Shown piece by piece: positions 27,977 to 39,119 of a stretch of 64,000 bases of DNA. Source of the DNA: Lamprobacter modestohalophilus (lineage in GTDB: Bacteria; Pseudomonadota; Gammaproteobacteria; Chromatiales; Chromatiaceae). A program made the position numbers and the translations under genes. The number at the start of each line of letters is the position of its first letter. The first letter of the stretch is position 1. The notes beneath the pieces are model-generated. The model worked only from the letters and a program-made list of their open reading frames with translations. It made no database searches and was not told the DNA's origin. The stretch lies in the NCBI RefSeq assembly GCF_016583905.1, contig NZ_NRRY01000028.1:1-64000 (forward strand), written 5' to 3'.

Positions 27977-29686
27977 ATGAGCAAGCCACTGGGAATCCGC
28001 ATCCAATCGCCGATTGATCAACTTGCGATGGGCACCGTTGGCAGCCTGCCGGGTGGCTTGACCAAGGGCGCTCCCCGTCGCGCCCCCCGTCGCACGATAG
28101 ACAACCTGAGGTCGCGATCTCCGGTTGCGATAGCTTCCAGAGCCCGTGGCCTGTTGTGGGCGCTTGCCCTGCTGGCGCTGGTTGCTCTCGGTGGCTGTGG
28201 GGGTGGCTCCAACCTACGCAGCGACTCCGTCTCCAAGATCGAGTACGACACCAGCGGCCCGTTCCCGGTCCCCGAAGAGATCCAGCCCAATGTCGACTTT
28301 TGGCGCCATGTCTACGGCATCTGGAGTCGCGGCCAGGTCGCCTTCCATGATAACGAGCACATGGGGGTGGTCTACGAGGTGGGCGAGCTGCCCGGCACGG
28401 TGCAGGAAGGCTACACCAATGAACAGCGCGCCTGGGTCAAGGCGCGCGAGGCGATGTATCGGGACCAGCTGCGTTCCCTCGAGCGTAAGGTACGCGAGCG
28501 CACACCGCTGACGTCATCAGACAAAGAGTTGCTGGCCAAGATCGAGCAGGGTGCGGGCAAGGGTGCGATCTACGGGGCCTCAGACAGACTTCGCAGCCAG
28601 CGCGGGGTGCGCGAGCGCTTCAAACGCGGGCTTGAGATCAGCGGCCGCTACGATCCCTATTTTCGCCAGATCATGACGGCGAAGGGCGTGCCTGATGATC
28701 TGGCCTACTTGCCCCATGTCGAGTCTTCATTCCAGACCCATGCACGCTCGAGCGTCGGCGCGGCCGGTATCTGGCAGTTCATGCCGGCGACTGGGCGTGA
28801 ATACGGGATGCGGGTCGACCGTAACATCGATGAGCGGCTTGACCCGATTACCTGTGCTGATGGTGCCGCGCGTTATCTGTCAGCGGCGCATCGCAAGCTC
28901 GGCAGCTGGCCGCTGGCAATCACATCGTACAACCACGGTAAGGGCGGCATGGCCAACGCCAAGGCTCAATATGGCGACGACATCGGCAAGATCGTCAAGA
29001 ACTACAAGGGGCGCGCGTTTGGCTTTGCTTCGCGCAACTTCTACGCCTCCTTCGTCGCTGCGCGCGAGGTGGCCGATCATCCGAATCGCTACTTCCCAGA
29101 AGGGGTGAATTTCGAGCAGCCTTGGTCCTATGAGCGCCTGGTGCTCCGCAGCTCGATGCCAGCGCATCATGTTGCGAATCACTACGGCGTCTCGACCGCC
29201 AGCCTGGCGCGCGCGAATCTGCACTGGCGTGATCCGGCTGTCGATGGTCGGTCACAGCTTCCAGCCGGGAGCACAGTCTGGCTACCAGCCGGCAGTACGC
29301 GCCGCGTTGCCGCCCATCCCCCGACCTACCGAGATCGCATCAGCGTGCCATCCACCGCGACTCTCGTGGTTCGCAACGACAGCGGCTCTGCGAAGCAGGC
29401 AGCAAAGACCGGCTCGGTGAGACTGGCCAATACCAGTACCGGTACCGCCAAGCCGACAAGCGCAAAGGCGCCAGCCGCCAAGCCAGCAAGCGCAAAGCCA
29501 TCGGCGACAGCGGCGACGACTAAACCCACGGCCAAGGCTAAGTATCACGTCGTCAAACCGCAAGAGACTCTCTATCGCGTCGCGGTCAACAACGGTATCT
29601 CAGTCGATAAGCTGCGCAAGCTCAACCAGCTTGATCCCAATGACAACACCATCCGGGTTGGTCAGAAGCTGAGGGTGAGTGGCTGA
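27977..29686 (+). CDS. MltD-like membrane-bound lytic murein transglycosylase with LysM
   Basis: Predicted outer-membrane lipoprotein that cleaves peptidoglycan glycan strands. A hydrophobic helix (58-72) ends in lipobox LGGC (Cys74), but the preceding positively charged stretch of about 57 residues is unusually long; Met18 is an alternative start. The SLT domain holds catalytic Glu249 in HVESSFQTHARSSVGAAG, then WQFMPATGREYGM. A Ser/Ala/Lys/Thr-rich linker (about 460-525) leads to one C-terminal LysM (YHVVKPQETLYRVAVNNGIS). Divergent from rlmH across 172 bp. Confidence 0.9.
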   Translation: MSKPLGIRIQSPIDQLAMGTVGSLPGGLTKGAPRRAPRRTIDNLRSRSPVAIASRARGLLWALALLALVALGGCGGGSNLRSDSVSKIEYDTSGPFPVPEEIQPNVDFWRHVYGIWSRGQVAFHDNEHMGVVYEVGELPGTVQEGYTNEQRAWVKAREAMYRDQLRSLERKVRERTPLTSSDKELLAKIEQGAGKGAIYGASDRLRSQRGVRERFKRGLEISGRYDPYFRQIMTAKGVPDDLAYLPHVESSFQTHARSSVGAAGIWQFMPATGREYGMRVDRNIDERLDPITCADGAARYLSAAHRKLGSWPLAITSYNHGKGGMANAKAQYGDDIGKIVKNYKGRAFGFASRNFYASFVAAREVADHPNRYFPEGVNFEQPWSYERLVLRSSMPAHHVANHYGVSTASLARANLHWRDPAVDGRSQLPAGSTVWLPAGSTRRVAAHPPTYRDRISVPSTATLVVRNDSGSAKQAAKTGSVRLANTSTGTAKPTSAKAPAAKPASAKPSATAATTKPTAKAKYHVVKPQETLYRVAVNNGISVDKLRKLNQLDPNDNTIRVGQKLRVSG

Positions 29687-29743
29687 CGGTGAGTGGCTGA
29701 CGGTGAGTGGCTGACGGTGATTGGCTGACGGTGATTGGCTGAT
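29674..29743. repeat. Tandem repeat, 14-bp unit GGTGAGTGGCTGAC x5
   Basis: Five copies (the last two with T for G at the seventh base, and a final T for C at the end) begin inside the 3' end of the transglycosylase gene. The native stop TGA is part of the first unit, so the repeat carries a stop codon per unit. From 29744 to 29940 I see nothing coding. Confidence 0.9.
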
Positions 29744-29940
29744 GGGAATCGAGGGTTCCTAGAAATGACCCATCTTGCAGAATCGCTCTGGCGAACAAGG
29801 CAGGCCTGCTCCGCCGAATTCATGGGGAAAATGGAGTCCATCGGTTATTTCCGCCCGGTGCGCGGTGAGCGCCCGACATAAGGCCCATTATGGCGCGGGG
29901 CCGTCCCGGAGAATGAATCCATAGGCCGCACCCTCAGGAC

Positions 29941-31725
29941 TCAAGCACCTAGCCCCGGGCTGCTGCGCCAGACCAGCCGCTCGAAGCCAAGCGCAACCAC
30001 GGCGTGAGTGTGCAAGCGCAGGCGCTCGCCGTAGGCTTGCTCGAGCCCTAGGCGGTGGCGGGCGAGCTGGGCCTCGGCGGTGTCCAAAGCCGAAGCCACC
30101 ACGGGCAGGGCAGCGAGGGCATCGCGCGGCTGCTCGCGCACTGACTCGCCGCTGAGGTTCAGATCCTGAAGGCTCAGGTACTTGAATTGCAGCAGATGAT
30201 CGAGCAGCGCGAAGCGGCGCATCTCCTCGCGCACCATCAGCGACAGGTCGCCATGACCGCGCGCGATGGCCGTCTCGGAGTCCATCACGTAGAAGATGTC
30301 GGCGAACAAGGCCACCAGAAAGACCGTCTTCACCGTCAGCTCGTTTGACCAGCGATAGTCGCGATTGTCGAACACACGTAGATGGTTCGCCTCCAGCACC
30401 TCGATCAGCGGTGCGATCTCTCCGCTGCTGTAGAAGCCTTCGGCGGCGGCGCGCAGGCTCTCGCGCTCGGGGTACTCAGGGAACAGCTGATCGCGGAACT
30501 TCTCGACATACAGCTTGCGGATGACCAGATTGGGCACGCCCATCACCAGACGCCCCATGGCATCCTGATCCTTGAGTGTCAGCGCACCGAGAAAATACAA
30601 CAGCGAGCCCAAAAAAGGCGCGTCCTTGGGCGCGCGGCGCATGTCCTCGACGCCAAAGCGATGCGCCAGGCTGGCGATCACCGGTGGATGCTCAGGATCG
30701 AGCGCGGCACCGATCAACGCCTGCCCATGCGGCTGGCGGGCGACGAAGTCGATGCGGTTGCGGTCCATCGCGAGGTTGCTGTCGAGCATCTCCCGCGGCG
30801 GCTGCCCGGTGGTGGCCAGATGCTTGAAGAAGTATAGGGCCAGGGTGGGATTGTAGAGTCCTGGGCCGGGCTCGTAGCCGAAGCGATAGCCGTTGTACCA
30901 GGTGCGCATGGTCGCGAGCATGCGCTCGGACCAGGTGTGATCACGCCCCTGCTCGGCGGCGAGCTGGTCGATCACGGCGATGATTTCGGCCTCAGTGAAG
31001 CCGCAGAGGTCGATAAAACGCGCGTCCAGGCTGAGGTTTTCGGAGACGTTGTAGCCGCTGGAAATATCGGCCAGCACGACGGGAGACACCCCGGTGATGA
31101 AGACCCGGTCGATGCCGGCGCCCGAGGCCAGGAATTTGACCGCCTTGAAGACGGTCTTGAGCAGGCCTTCGCCGGAGACCAGTGCATCGTAGTCGGCTCG
31201 GCGCCCGTGCATCAGCTCATTGGCGAAGTTGTCGTATTCGTCGATCAAGAGATACAGATCATGGCCCTGGGCGCGCGCGGCGCTGACCGCGGCGCGCAGA
31301 GCCACTAGGCCATCACTGGGATGATAGCGAAGGTCCACGCCGAGCTGCTTGCGATAGCGAACGCCAAAGTCGGCCACTTGGGCATTGATGTGGTTGTGCA
31401 GCGCCTGGCGAATCTCGGCCAGGCTGCCACTGGCATCGACCATGGAGAAGTCCCAGCGCAGCACGAAATACTGATTGTGCCGCTCGGTGGGTGCTTGGCC
31501 AATGGCGAGCTCCCCGAACAGCGTATCGAATTCCTCGGCACGGGCGAGATCGTAGTAGTTCTCCAGCGTGGTCAGCCAGGCGGTCTTGCCGAAGCGGCGC
31601 GGGCGCAGGAAGAGCACTTGGTCGCCGACGTTTTCGAGTGTGCGAATGCGTTCGGTCCGATCGGCATAGTAGTAACCCTCGGAAATGATTTTGTGAAAGT
31701 CAGCGGTGCCGTAAGGGAATTTCAT
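29941..31725 (-). CDS. AAA-ATPase-like / PD-(D/E)XK nuclease-like protein (DUF1703 type)
   Basis: A 594-residue member of a family common and multicopy in Chromatiales and Bacteroides: N-terminal AAA-ATPase-like domain and C-terminal PD-(D/E)XK-like domain. The start is placed at MKFPYGTADFHKIISEGYYY, typical for the family; an extra 172 codons upstream in frame look random. The P-loop variant is LFLRPRRFGKTAWLTTL (41-48 core) and LLIDEYDNFANELM is the Walker B. The C-terminal ARGHGDLSLMV plus LLQFKYLSL fits the nuclease motif with Gln-Phe-Lys. Function is unknown; it may be a selfish or defence-related element. Confidence 0.85.
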   Translation of the reverse strand: MKFPYGTADFHKIISEGYYYADRTERIRTLENVGDQVLFLRPRRFGKTAWLTTLENYYDLARAEEFDTLFGELAIGQAPTERHNQYFVLRWDFSMVDASGSLAEIRQALHNHINAQVADFGVRYRKQLGVDLRYHPSDGLVALRAAVSAARAQGHDLYLLIDEYDNFANELMHGRRADYDALVSGEGLLKTVFKAVKFLASGAGIDRVFITGVSPVVLADISSGYNVSENLSLDARFIDLCGFTEAEIIAVIDQLAAEQGRDHTWSERMLATMRTWYNGYRFGYEPGPGLYNPTLALYFFKHLATTGQPPREMLDSNLAMDRNRIDFVARQPHGQALIGAALDPEHPPVIASLAHRFGVEDMRRAPKDAPFLGSLLYFLGALTLKDQDAMGRLVMGVPNLVIRKLYVEKFRDQLFPEYPERESLRAAAEGFYSSGEIAPLIEVLEANHLRVFDNRDYRWSNELTVKTVFLVALFADIFYVMDSETAIARGHGDLSLMVREEMRRFALLDHLLQFKYLSLQDLNLSGESVREQPRDALAALPVVASALDTAEAQLARHRLGLEQAYGERLRLHTHAVVALGFERLVWRSSPGLGA

Positions 31726-31788
31726 AATGGATGAGCGAAACCTGAAGCATATAGCTAGTATAAAGCGCTGGGTCGCGCTGGGGACTCG

Positions 31789-32041
31789 ATCGAAGCCTCC
31801 CAGTCCATCACCGCCAACTTCGAGCAAATCACCAACGGTGCCTGCGGCAGCGCCAATGGATATCAGAGGCTGACCGCGCCGAGCGCTGCCGCTGGTGGCT
31901 GAATCCCTTTGGCCCCGGCATGCGGAGCTGTGGCGGCTGAGCGCAGCCGCCCCAGACGCTTTCCGGTGCTGGGCTGCTTGCGCTACTGGCGGGCTTGACC
32001 GGTCTCGGTGGCTTCTATGCCCGACGATCGCGCCGTGGCCG
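31789..32041 (+). pseudogene. Remnant of a secreted protein with C-terminal sorting signal
   Basis: On the plus strand 31789-31899 reads IEASQSITANFEQITNGACG and onward, resembling the NGACGSANG repeat domains of secreted bacterial proteins, then hits a stop. In another frame, 31950-32040 reads PQTLSGAGLLALLAGLTGLG followed by [13 protein letters not shown], a TLSxxG-hydrophobic helix-Arg-rich tail like the PEP-CTERM/IPTL-CTERM sorting tripartite signals. The two pieces are in different frames with stops between and no start codon, so this is a decayed gene. Its end overlaps the 3' end of tgpA on the other strand. Confidence 0.5.
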
Positions 32042-34236
32042 GAAGCGGCTAATCTGCCGGCAAAGTATCCGATGGTCGGTCTTTGTCGGAGGGGCTTGGT
32101 AGCGCAGCCTGAGGTAGCTGTCGACGATCGCGTCGACCGTCGGCTGTAAGTCGGGCCGCGCCTTGAGGACCCGCGCACGGTAATGAAGCGGTGCTTCGTG
32201 GCGTTGCGGCCCAAGGCCGATGCGGGCGAGCCGTTGCCCAAAGCGCTGCCAACAGCGTTGGACCGGATCGCGCGCTCTTGGCCGGCGTGATAACGCTAAG
32301 GCCCATCCAAGCATCACCGCCGATCCGGCTACCGTCATCAGTAGCGCTAAACCGTACTCTCGGAGCTGTCCGAGGCCGAGTTGGTCCAGCAACCGGAATT
32401 GGTCGCGGCTCGAATAGCCGAGCACCCAGTTCTTCCAGCCGGAGTCGAAGGCGCCGGCGAGGAAGCGGGCACCGCGCACCAGTTGGCCGAGGGCGCTGCT
32501 CTCTTCGACGCGGAAGCGCGCCGGCGCCGAGCGGCCGAGGGTATCAAAGCGCAGCTCGCGCTCGACGCGCGCGGGGTCGATCGCCGCGGTGGGGTCGACA
32601 CGGGTCCAGCCGCGCCTGTCGAGCCAGACCTCGGCCCAGGCGTGGGCGTCGGATTGGCGGATCAGGTAGTCGCCGCTGAGGGGGTTGTACTCACCGCCAA
32701 GATAGCCGAGCACGATGCGCGACGGAATGTCGGCTAGGCGCATCAGCAGGACGAAGCTCGAGGCATAGTGCTCGCAGAAGCCGGCCTGGGTCTCGAACAA
32801 GAACTCATCGGTAGGGTTTGCACCAAGCGCTGGCGGTAGCAGCGTGTAGCGAAACGGCGGTTGGCTGAAGAAGGTCAGGGCTTGCTGCACGATTTGCGCT
32901 GGTGTTTCCGAGCTTGCCTGCCAGTCAGCGACTAGAGCTTGCATGCGCTCACTGATGTTTGCGGGCAGCTGCAGCGCAGCACGCTCATGGGCTGGCGAGA
33001 GTCGGCTCATCCGGTAGTCGACGACCGAGCTGGCACGGTACAGCCGGAGATCGGTCACCGGCTTCTCGGCGAGGAGCTGGAAGTCGGCGGTGAGTCGGGA
33101 GCGCTCCGGTAGCTGAGTGGGCAGCTCGAGCGCGAACAGCCAGCGCTGATCAGTCGGCTCGAGCACCACGGTATAGCTGATGGGGTCGCTGAGGAGTTCT
33201 CGCACAGGAAGGGCATCGGCTGGCTGGGCGTTGTCCGACCGATTCGTTGGCGTTGGCGTTGGCGTTGTCGATGACAGTGGCAGCCAGCGCTGCCCATTGG
33301 TGCGCCAGAGGACCGGGCCGCGCCAGTACATGGCGTTGACGGGCAGGTCTTGCGGCGGGTTCTGGGGGGCATCGAAACGCACCCGAAAGGCGTCTTCGCC
33401 GGAGATGATCAGCTCAGTGATCGAGCCGGGCTCGAGCCAGTCCTTGAGTCCGGTGACCGCGCGCTCGTCGCCGAGCTGCAGATCCCAGAGCGGTGCGTCG
33501 AGGCGTGGAAAGAGCACGAATAGGACTAGCGCGAGTGGCGCGGCTTGGGCGGTCAGGATGAGCGCTGTGCGGCCGGCTGCTCGCCAGTCTGCCAGGCGCT
33601 TGTCAGATCGTCCGGCGACGCTGAGGTCGGCGAGCAAGGCGATCGCGCCGATCAGCATCAGCAGCATCCAGACCGCGAGCCAGGGCGATTCGCCGAACAG
33701 AAACTGGATCACAAGCAGGAAGCCGAAGGCGATAACCAGCACTCGCAGATCCCGGCGCGTGCGGCTCTCAAGCCGCTTCAGCGCGATCATGACCAATAGC
33801 AGTGCGCTGCCGGCGTTCTGACCAACCAGCGAGCGATAGCTCTCGAGCACGATGAGCCCGCCGAGCAGGGTCAGTGCAACCAAGACCCAGCGATTCGGCT
33901 GCAGGCGTGGCCAGCGAATGGCTGCGCCGCTGATCAGTAGGAGCCCGAGGACGAAGAGCCCGACCTGCAGGCGTAGCTCGAACAGTAGTGGCGCGGCGCC
34001 GAGCCCGAGCAGTAGGGTCGCGGCAGTGAGCTGCCAGCGATCTGGGGGCCGATCGCGGTAGCGGTCTTGATGGCTGTTGCGCAGATGTCGACGGCGGCTT
34101 GGCTGCGGTGTTTTGCTGTGCTGGGAGGGCTGGTTGAATCGCAGCGATTGCAACAGCCTGCTGAACATGCGCGGGAGACTGGGCCGATCTGGAAGGTCAG
34201 CGGACCGCTTAGGTCGATCGCTTGCGGGTCGCTGAC

Positions 34237-34240
<4 letters not shown>
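32015..34240 (-). CDS. tgpA: TgpA-like membrane transglutaminase (DUF3488)
   Basis: 741 residues. The N-terminal half has several membrane helices (about 72-270: [47 protein letters not shown]). The periplasmic transglutaminase-like domain has Cys ([19 protein letters not shown]), His ([13 protein letters not shown]) and Asp ([10 protein letters not shown]), followed by a last helix ([18 protein letters not shown]) and a cytoplasmic tail. Homologues are essential envelope proteins in Pseudomonas. It overlaps the DUF58 gene by 4 nt and belongs to the moxR-DUF58-tgpA unit. Confidence 0.92.
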
Positions 34241-35436
<1,196 letters not shown>

Positions 35437-35670
35437 CGTCTACGCCACTGTACCTTGGCGCTCCCGCTCTCCTCTCTCGTCTTTTCAACCGCAGATGACG
35501 CAGAGGTACGCCGATCAAGATGCGATAGAACAAAGATCCCGCAAGGATGCCAAGGGTGCCAAGACCACCCAGCAGGTGCAGAGGGGATGAAGAGGAAGCT
35601 GATTGAAAACGCGGTGTTCATCGGCGTCATCGTCATCATCGTCATCATCGTCTGAGCCTATCGGCCGCTT
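35437..35670. other. Gap between DUF58 gene and moxR, no gene seen
   Basis: Contains a (GTCATC)-type triplet run at about 35627-35653 and a stretch (35490-35570) rich in GCAGATGACGCAG/GATGCCAAGG-like words as found in dispersed intergenic elements. A plus-strand frame through it ends in Ile/Val low complexity and is not believable as a gene. Confidence 0.5.
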
Positions 35671-36672
35671 TCAAGGAATGGGAATGGCATCGAGGATCTG
35701 CGCCGCGACGGTTGAATCAGTGCGCGCGCCCTGTTCGGTCTCTTGCGCCAACCGATGCGGCACCACCGCTGGCAGCACCTGCTGGATGTCGTCCGGCGCG
35801 ACATAATCGCGCCCCTCGACCATCGCCCAGGCCCTGGCGGCGCGCAGCAGGCCGAGCCCAGCGCGCGGTGAGAGCCCATGCCGAAAACGGTTGCTGGAAC
35901 GGGTGTACTGGAGGATGTGCAGGCAGTAGTCGATGATCGGCGGTGCCGCATGGATGCCATCCAGGCGCGTCTGGAACTGCATCAGCGTCGCCGCGTCGAT
36001 CAGCGGCTGCAGCCCCGCGACCATCGCGCGTCGGTCCTCGCCGGCGAGCAGGATGCGCTCTTGCGCCTGGTCCGGATAGCCAAGCGCGATGCGCATTAGG
36101 AAACGGTCGAGCTGCGACTCCGGCAGCGGGAAGGTGCCGATCTGGTGCGCCGGGTTCTGGGTGGCGATGACGAAGAAGGGTTGCGGCAGCGCCCGAGTCT
36201 CGCCATCGGCGGTCACCTGGCGCTCTTCCATCGCCTCGAGCAGCGCGCTCTGTGCCTTGGGTGTGGCGCGATTGATCTCGTCGGCCAGCACCAGCTGTGC
36301 GAACACGGGTCCGGGATGGAAGCGAAACTGCTCCGCGGCGCGGTCATAGACCGAGACCCCGAGCACATCGGCCGGCAGCATGTCGCTGGTGAACTGGATG
36401 CGCGCATACTGCAGACCCAGCAGGCGCGCGAGCAGGTGTGCGAGCGTGGTCTTGCCAACCCCCGGCAGATCCTCGATCAGCAGATGACCGCCGGCGAGCA
36501 AGCAGACGAAGGCCAGTTTGATCTCATAGGTCTTGCCGAGGATCACCGAGCCGGCGGTCTCGATCAGCGCGGCGAAGGGGCTCGTGCGGGAGCTGCGAAG
36601 CTTGCCTGTGGTGAGTTTGAAGCGAGCAAGCTCGGTTGCTGGATTCTCTGCAAAGGTCATAGAGGGTTCCAA
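35671..36672 (-). CDS. MoxR-family AAA+ ATPase
   Basis: MoxR ATPases act as chaperones for metal- or cofactor-dependent enzymes and envelope functions, normally with a DUF58 partner. The 333-residue protein shows Walker A IEDLPGVGKTTLAHLLA (GVGKT at about 71-75), QFTSDMLPADVLG, Walker B LVLADEINRATPKAQSALLEA, ERQVTADG, sensor 1 FFVIATQNPAHQIGTFPLPE and the lid LSPRAGLGLLRAARAWA. A second ATG four codons in (MTFAENP) is an equally good start. With DUF58 and TgpA it makes the common three-gene module. Confidence 0.94.
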   Translation of the reverse strand: MEPSMTFAENPATELARFKLTTGKLRSSRTSPFAALIETAGSVILGKTYEIKLAFVCLLAGGHLLIEDLPGVGKTTLAHLLARLLGLQYARIQFTSDMLPADVLGVSVYDRAAEQFRFHPGPVFAQLVLADEINRATPKAQSALLEAMEERQVTADGETRALPQPFFVIATQNPAHQIGTFPLPESQLDRFLMRIALGYPDQAQERILLAGEDRRAMVAGLQPLIDAATLMQFQTRLDGIHAAPPIIDYCLHILQYTRSSNRFRHGLSPRAGLGLLRAARAWAMVEGRDYVAPDDIQQVLPAVVPHRLAQETEQGARTDSTVAAQILDAIPIP

Positions 36673-37086
36673 AGGACATCGGCCCTTAGGCGATGTCTGT
36701 CAAAGCCTGTAATGCCTGGCTTGTCTTTTCGCTCGCCTTCCGCGTCGCCTCGGCGGTCACAGAGCCCGGCTATGCTCCCGACGACGCTTCTTGAAGCCAA
36801 ACGAGAAGCCAAACGAGAAGCCAAACGAGAAGCTAAACGAGAAGCTAAACGAGAAGGCAAACGAATGGAAGGCAAACGAATGGAAGGCAAACGAACATCC
36901 TGCGCAATTCGATACGCGCGTTTCCAGCAATCGCCTTAGTCTAGTCCCTGTGGGTGCTGCGAGAGGAAATGGCAAGCCAAGCCTAGATTGCGGGCAGCGA
37001 GGCTCGCGCTCGATCGCTTTCGAACATGGCCTTTGGTATCGTCGGTTTACTGGATTGTTCAAGCGCACCGAGGAGGGTCTGAGATC
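36673..37086. other. Gap between divergent moxR and Uma2 genes with tandem repeats
   Basis: No gene is supported in these 414 bp. The middle (36793-36894) is a tandem repeat. The flanks must contain the divergent promoters of moxR and the Uma2 gene, but I could not pick clear -35/-10 boxes. Confidence 0.5.
36793..36894. repeat. Tandem repeat, 12-bp GAAGCCAAACGA x6 then 15-bp ATGGAAGGCAAACGA x2
   Basis: Six 12-bp units (GAAGCC/GAAGCT/GAAGGC + AAACGA) are followed by two 15-bp variants that add ATG. Units are multiples of three, so the plus strand reads EAKREAKREAKREGKRMEGK, but the frame is embedded in otherwise implausible sequence. Confidence 0.9.
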
Positions 37087-37986
37087 ATGTCACCGCCCGC
37101 CATCGCCCTAACCGATCCGCCCAGGATCGGTCTCGACCCCGATCCCCCCGCCGGCACCCGAGTCAGCGAGGCCGATTATTGGGCCTCTTACTACGAGCAC
37201 GACAACGGCTACGAATGGAACGACGGTTATCTGGAGGTCAAGCCGGTGTCCGATACCCTGACCATCCGCGTCTACCAATGGCTGCTCCAGCTGCTGCAGT
37301 TCTATCTGGAGACGCACGACAACGCCCAGCTGACCGCGCTGGAGATGGGTTTTCGCTTGCGCCTCGCCGACAAGGTCGCGATCCGCAAGCCAGATCTCGG
37401 CCTGGTGCTCGACAGCAACCCGATTCCGCTCGCGGATCTGGATCGCTCCTACAAGGGTACCTTCGATCTCTGCGTCGAGGCCCTCTCCGACAGCACTCCG
37501 GCTGAGATCGCCCGCGACACCGAGCAGAAGCGGCGTGAATACGAGGCCGCCGGGGTGCGCGAATACTACATCTTGCACCATGAAACACGCTGGCAACGGT
37601 TCTACCGTCGTAACGCCTTTGGTCGCTACCAACCGATCCCAACCGACGAGGGCGTGTTGCAGTCCGAGGTGGTGCCGGGCCTGCGCTTTCGGCTCGAGGA
37701 TCTGCAGCGCCAGCCCGGTCCGACCGCGATGATCGAGGATGCGGTCTATGCGCCCTTTGTGTTGCCTAAGTGGCAGCGCGATCGGGAGGTGTTGGAGGTG
37801 GAGCGCAGGGCGCGCGCATTCGCTGAGCAGGCGCGCGAACAATCTGAGCAGGCGTATCAGCAGGCTGAGCTGGCACGCCAGCAGGCTGAGCAGGCGCTTC
37901 ATCAGGCCGAGCAGCTCGCGCAGCAGGAGCGCGAGGAGAAAGCGGCACTTTTGGCCGAGCTGGCCCGGCTGCGCGGCGTCTCCTGA
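37087..37986 (+). CDS. Uma2-family (DUF820) PD-(D/E)XK endonuclease-like protein
   Basis: 299 residues from MSPPAIALTDPP. The Uma2 core (about 20-215) includes YEWNDGYLEVKPVSDT, VAIRKPDLGLVLDS, FDLCVEALSDSTPAE and QKRREYEAAGVREYYILH, the usual spacing of the restriction-endonuclease-like acidic residues. The last 70 residues are a Gln/Ala/Glu heptad-like coiled coil (EQAREQSEQAYQQAELARQQ). This family is multicopy in cyanobacteria and purple bacteria; its function is not established. The Rpn gene follows on the same strand after 98 bp. Confidence 0.88.
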   Translation: MSPPAIALTDPPRIGLDPDPPAGTRVSEADYWASYYEHDNGYEWNDGYLEVKPVSDTLTIRVYQWLLQLLQFYLETHDNAQLTALEMGFRLRLADKVAIRKPDLGLVLDSNPIPLADLDRSYKGTFDLCVEALSDSTPAEIARDTEQKRREYEAAGVREYYILHHETRWQRFYRRNAFGRYQPIPTDEGVLQSEVVPGLRFRLEDLQRQPGPTAMIEDAVYAPFVLPKWQRDREVLEVERRARAFAEQAREQSEQAYQQAELARQQAEQALHQAEQLAQQEREEKAALLAELARLRGVS

Positions 37987-38084
37987 CGCCAGGGGACTCG
38001 CCGATCCAACTCCATACCTCGCTGCTCACGCGCTGATTGCCGTTGCCTCTATTGAGCCACGACTGTTACCCAACCTCTGAGTCC

Positions 38085-38969
38085 ATGCCCATGCCCCGCC
38101 GCCTGATCAGCTTCGATTGGGCCTTAAAGCGCCTGCTGCGCAGCAAGGCCCACTTCGGCATTCTCGAAGGCTTCCTCAGCGAGCTGCTGCAAGATGACAT
38201 CCAGATCCTGGAAATCCTCGATAGCGAGAGCGGCCGCGATACCCCGCTCGAGAAGCTCAACCGGGTCGACCTACGCGCCCGCAATCAGCACGGCGAGATC
38301 ATCCTGATCGAGGTCCAGTACGAACGCCAGTTCGATTATCTGCAGCGCATCCTGCACAGCAGCGCCCGCACGGTCGTCGACAACCTGCCCAAAGGCGCCC
38401 CCTACGAGGACATTGTCAAAGTCATCTCGGTCAGCATCCTCTATTTCGACTTTGGCCAAGGTGAGGATTACGTTTACCACGGCGCCACCCGCTTCATCGG
38501 CCTGCATCGCCAAGACGAATTACAGCTTAGCGACAAGCAGCGTGAACTCTACCAATGCGACCAAGCGCACCAGTTGTTCCCCGAGTACTACCTGATCAAA
38601 GTCAACCAGTTCGACGACATCGCCCGCGACCCGCTCGACCAATGGATCTACTTTCTGAAAAACGAAGAGATCCAGAGTGACTTCACTGCCCGCGGGCTGC
38701 AGCAGGCCAAGGATGAGCTCGATGTGCTCAAGCTCCCAGAGCCCGAGCGTCGCGCCTACGAGCGCTATCAGGACGACCTACACCAGCAGGCGAGCATGGT
38801 GCAGTCGTCCTATGGTGTCGGGCGGATGCAGGGCCTTAAGGAGGGGCGTCGGATGGAGCGCGAACGCATCGCTCGAAGCTTGCTCGATGTCATCACCGAT
38901 GACGTGATCCTGGCCGAGAAAACCGGCTTGAGCCTGGACGACATCCAGCGCCTGCGTGGAGCTGGTTAG
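38085..38969 (+). CDS. Rpn-family recombination-promoting nuclease / putative transposase
   Basis: 294 residues starting at MPMPRRLISFDWALKRLLRS. The family signature FDWALKRLLRSKAHFGILEGFLSELL and the PD-(D/E)XQ-type nuclease motif (RVDLRARNQHGEIILIEVQYER, Asp then Glu-Val-Gln) are clear. Related E. coli RpnA is a calcium-stimulated DNA endonuclease promoting RecA-independent recombination. The C-terminal MQGLKEGRRMERERIARSLL followed by the DDIQRLRG end is also characteristic. Met19 is an alternative start. Multicopy family; possibly a genome-scrambling or defence element. Confidence 0.9.
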   Translation: MPMPRRLISFDWALKRLLRSKAHFGILEGFLSELLQDDIQILEILDSESGRDTPLEKLNRVDLRARNQHGEIILIEVQYERQFDYLQRILHSSARTVVDNLPKGAPYEDIVKVISVSILYFDFGQGEDYVYHGATRFIGLHRQDELQLSDKQRELYQCDQAHQLFPEYYLIKVNQFDDIARDPLDQWIYFLKNEEIQSDFTARGLQQAKDELDVLKLPEPERRAYERYQDDLHQQASMVQSSYGVGRMQGLKEGRRMERERIARSLLDVITDDVILAEKTGLSLDDIQRLRGAG

Positions 38970-39119
38970 CGCATGTCGCTGCAGATTCAGTTGCGTAATC
39001 ATCTCGCGGATGTCAACACGCGATGTGCCTCGTGGGCCACTTCCAGCTCGCGACTCCCTCGTCTGATCCCGCATCGATTCGAATTATCATAACCGCTCAC
39101 TTGCGAGGAGAGCTGGCGC

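Noticed and set aside
36145-36939. 264-codon plus-strand frame ending in EAKREAKR repeats
   Set aside because: It is the antisense of moxR plus the 12-bp tandem repeat; no start signal or family sequence.
38970-39119. Chromosomal origin next to mnmG
   Set aside because: Near-origin gene order is present, but I find no cluster of DnaA boxes (TTATCCACA-like) or A/T-rich unwinding element here.
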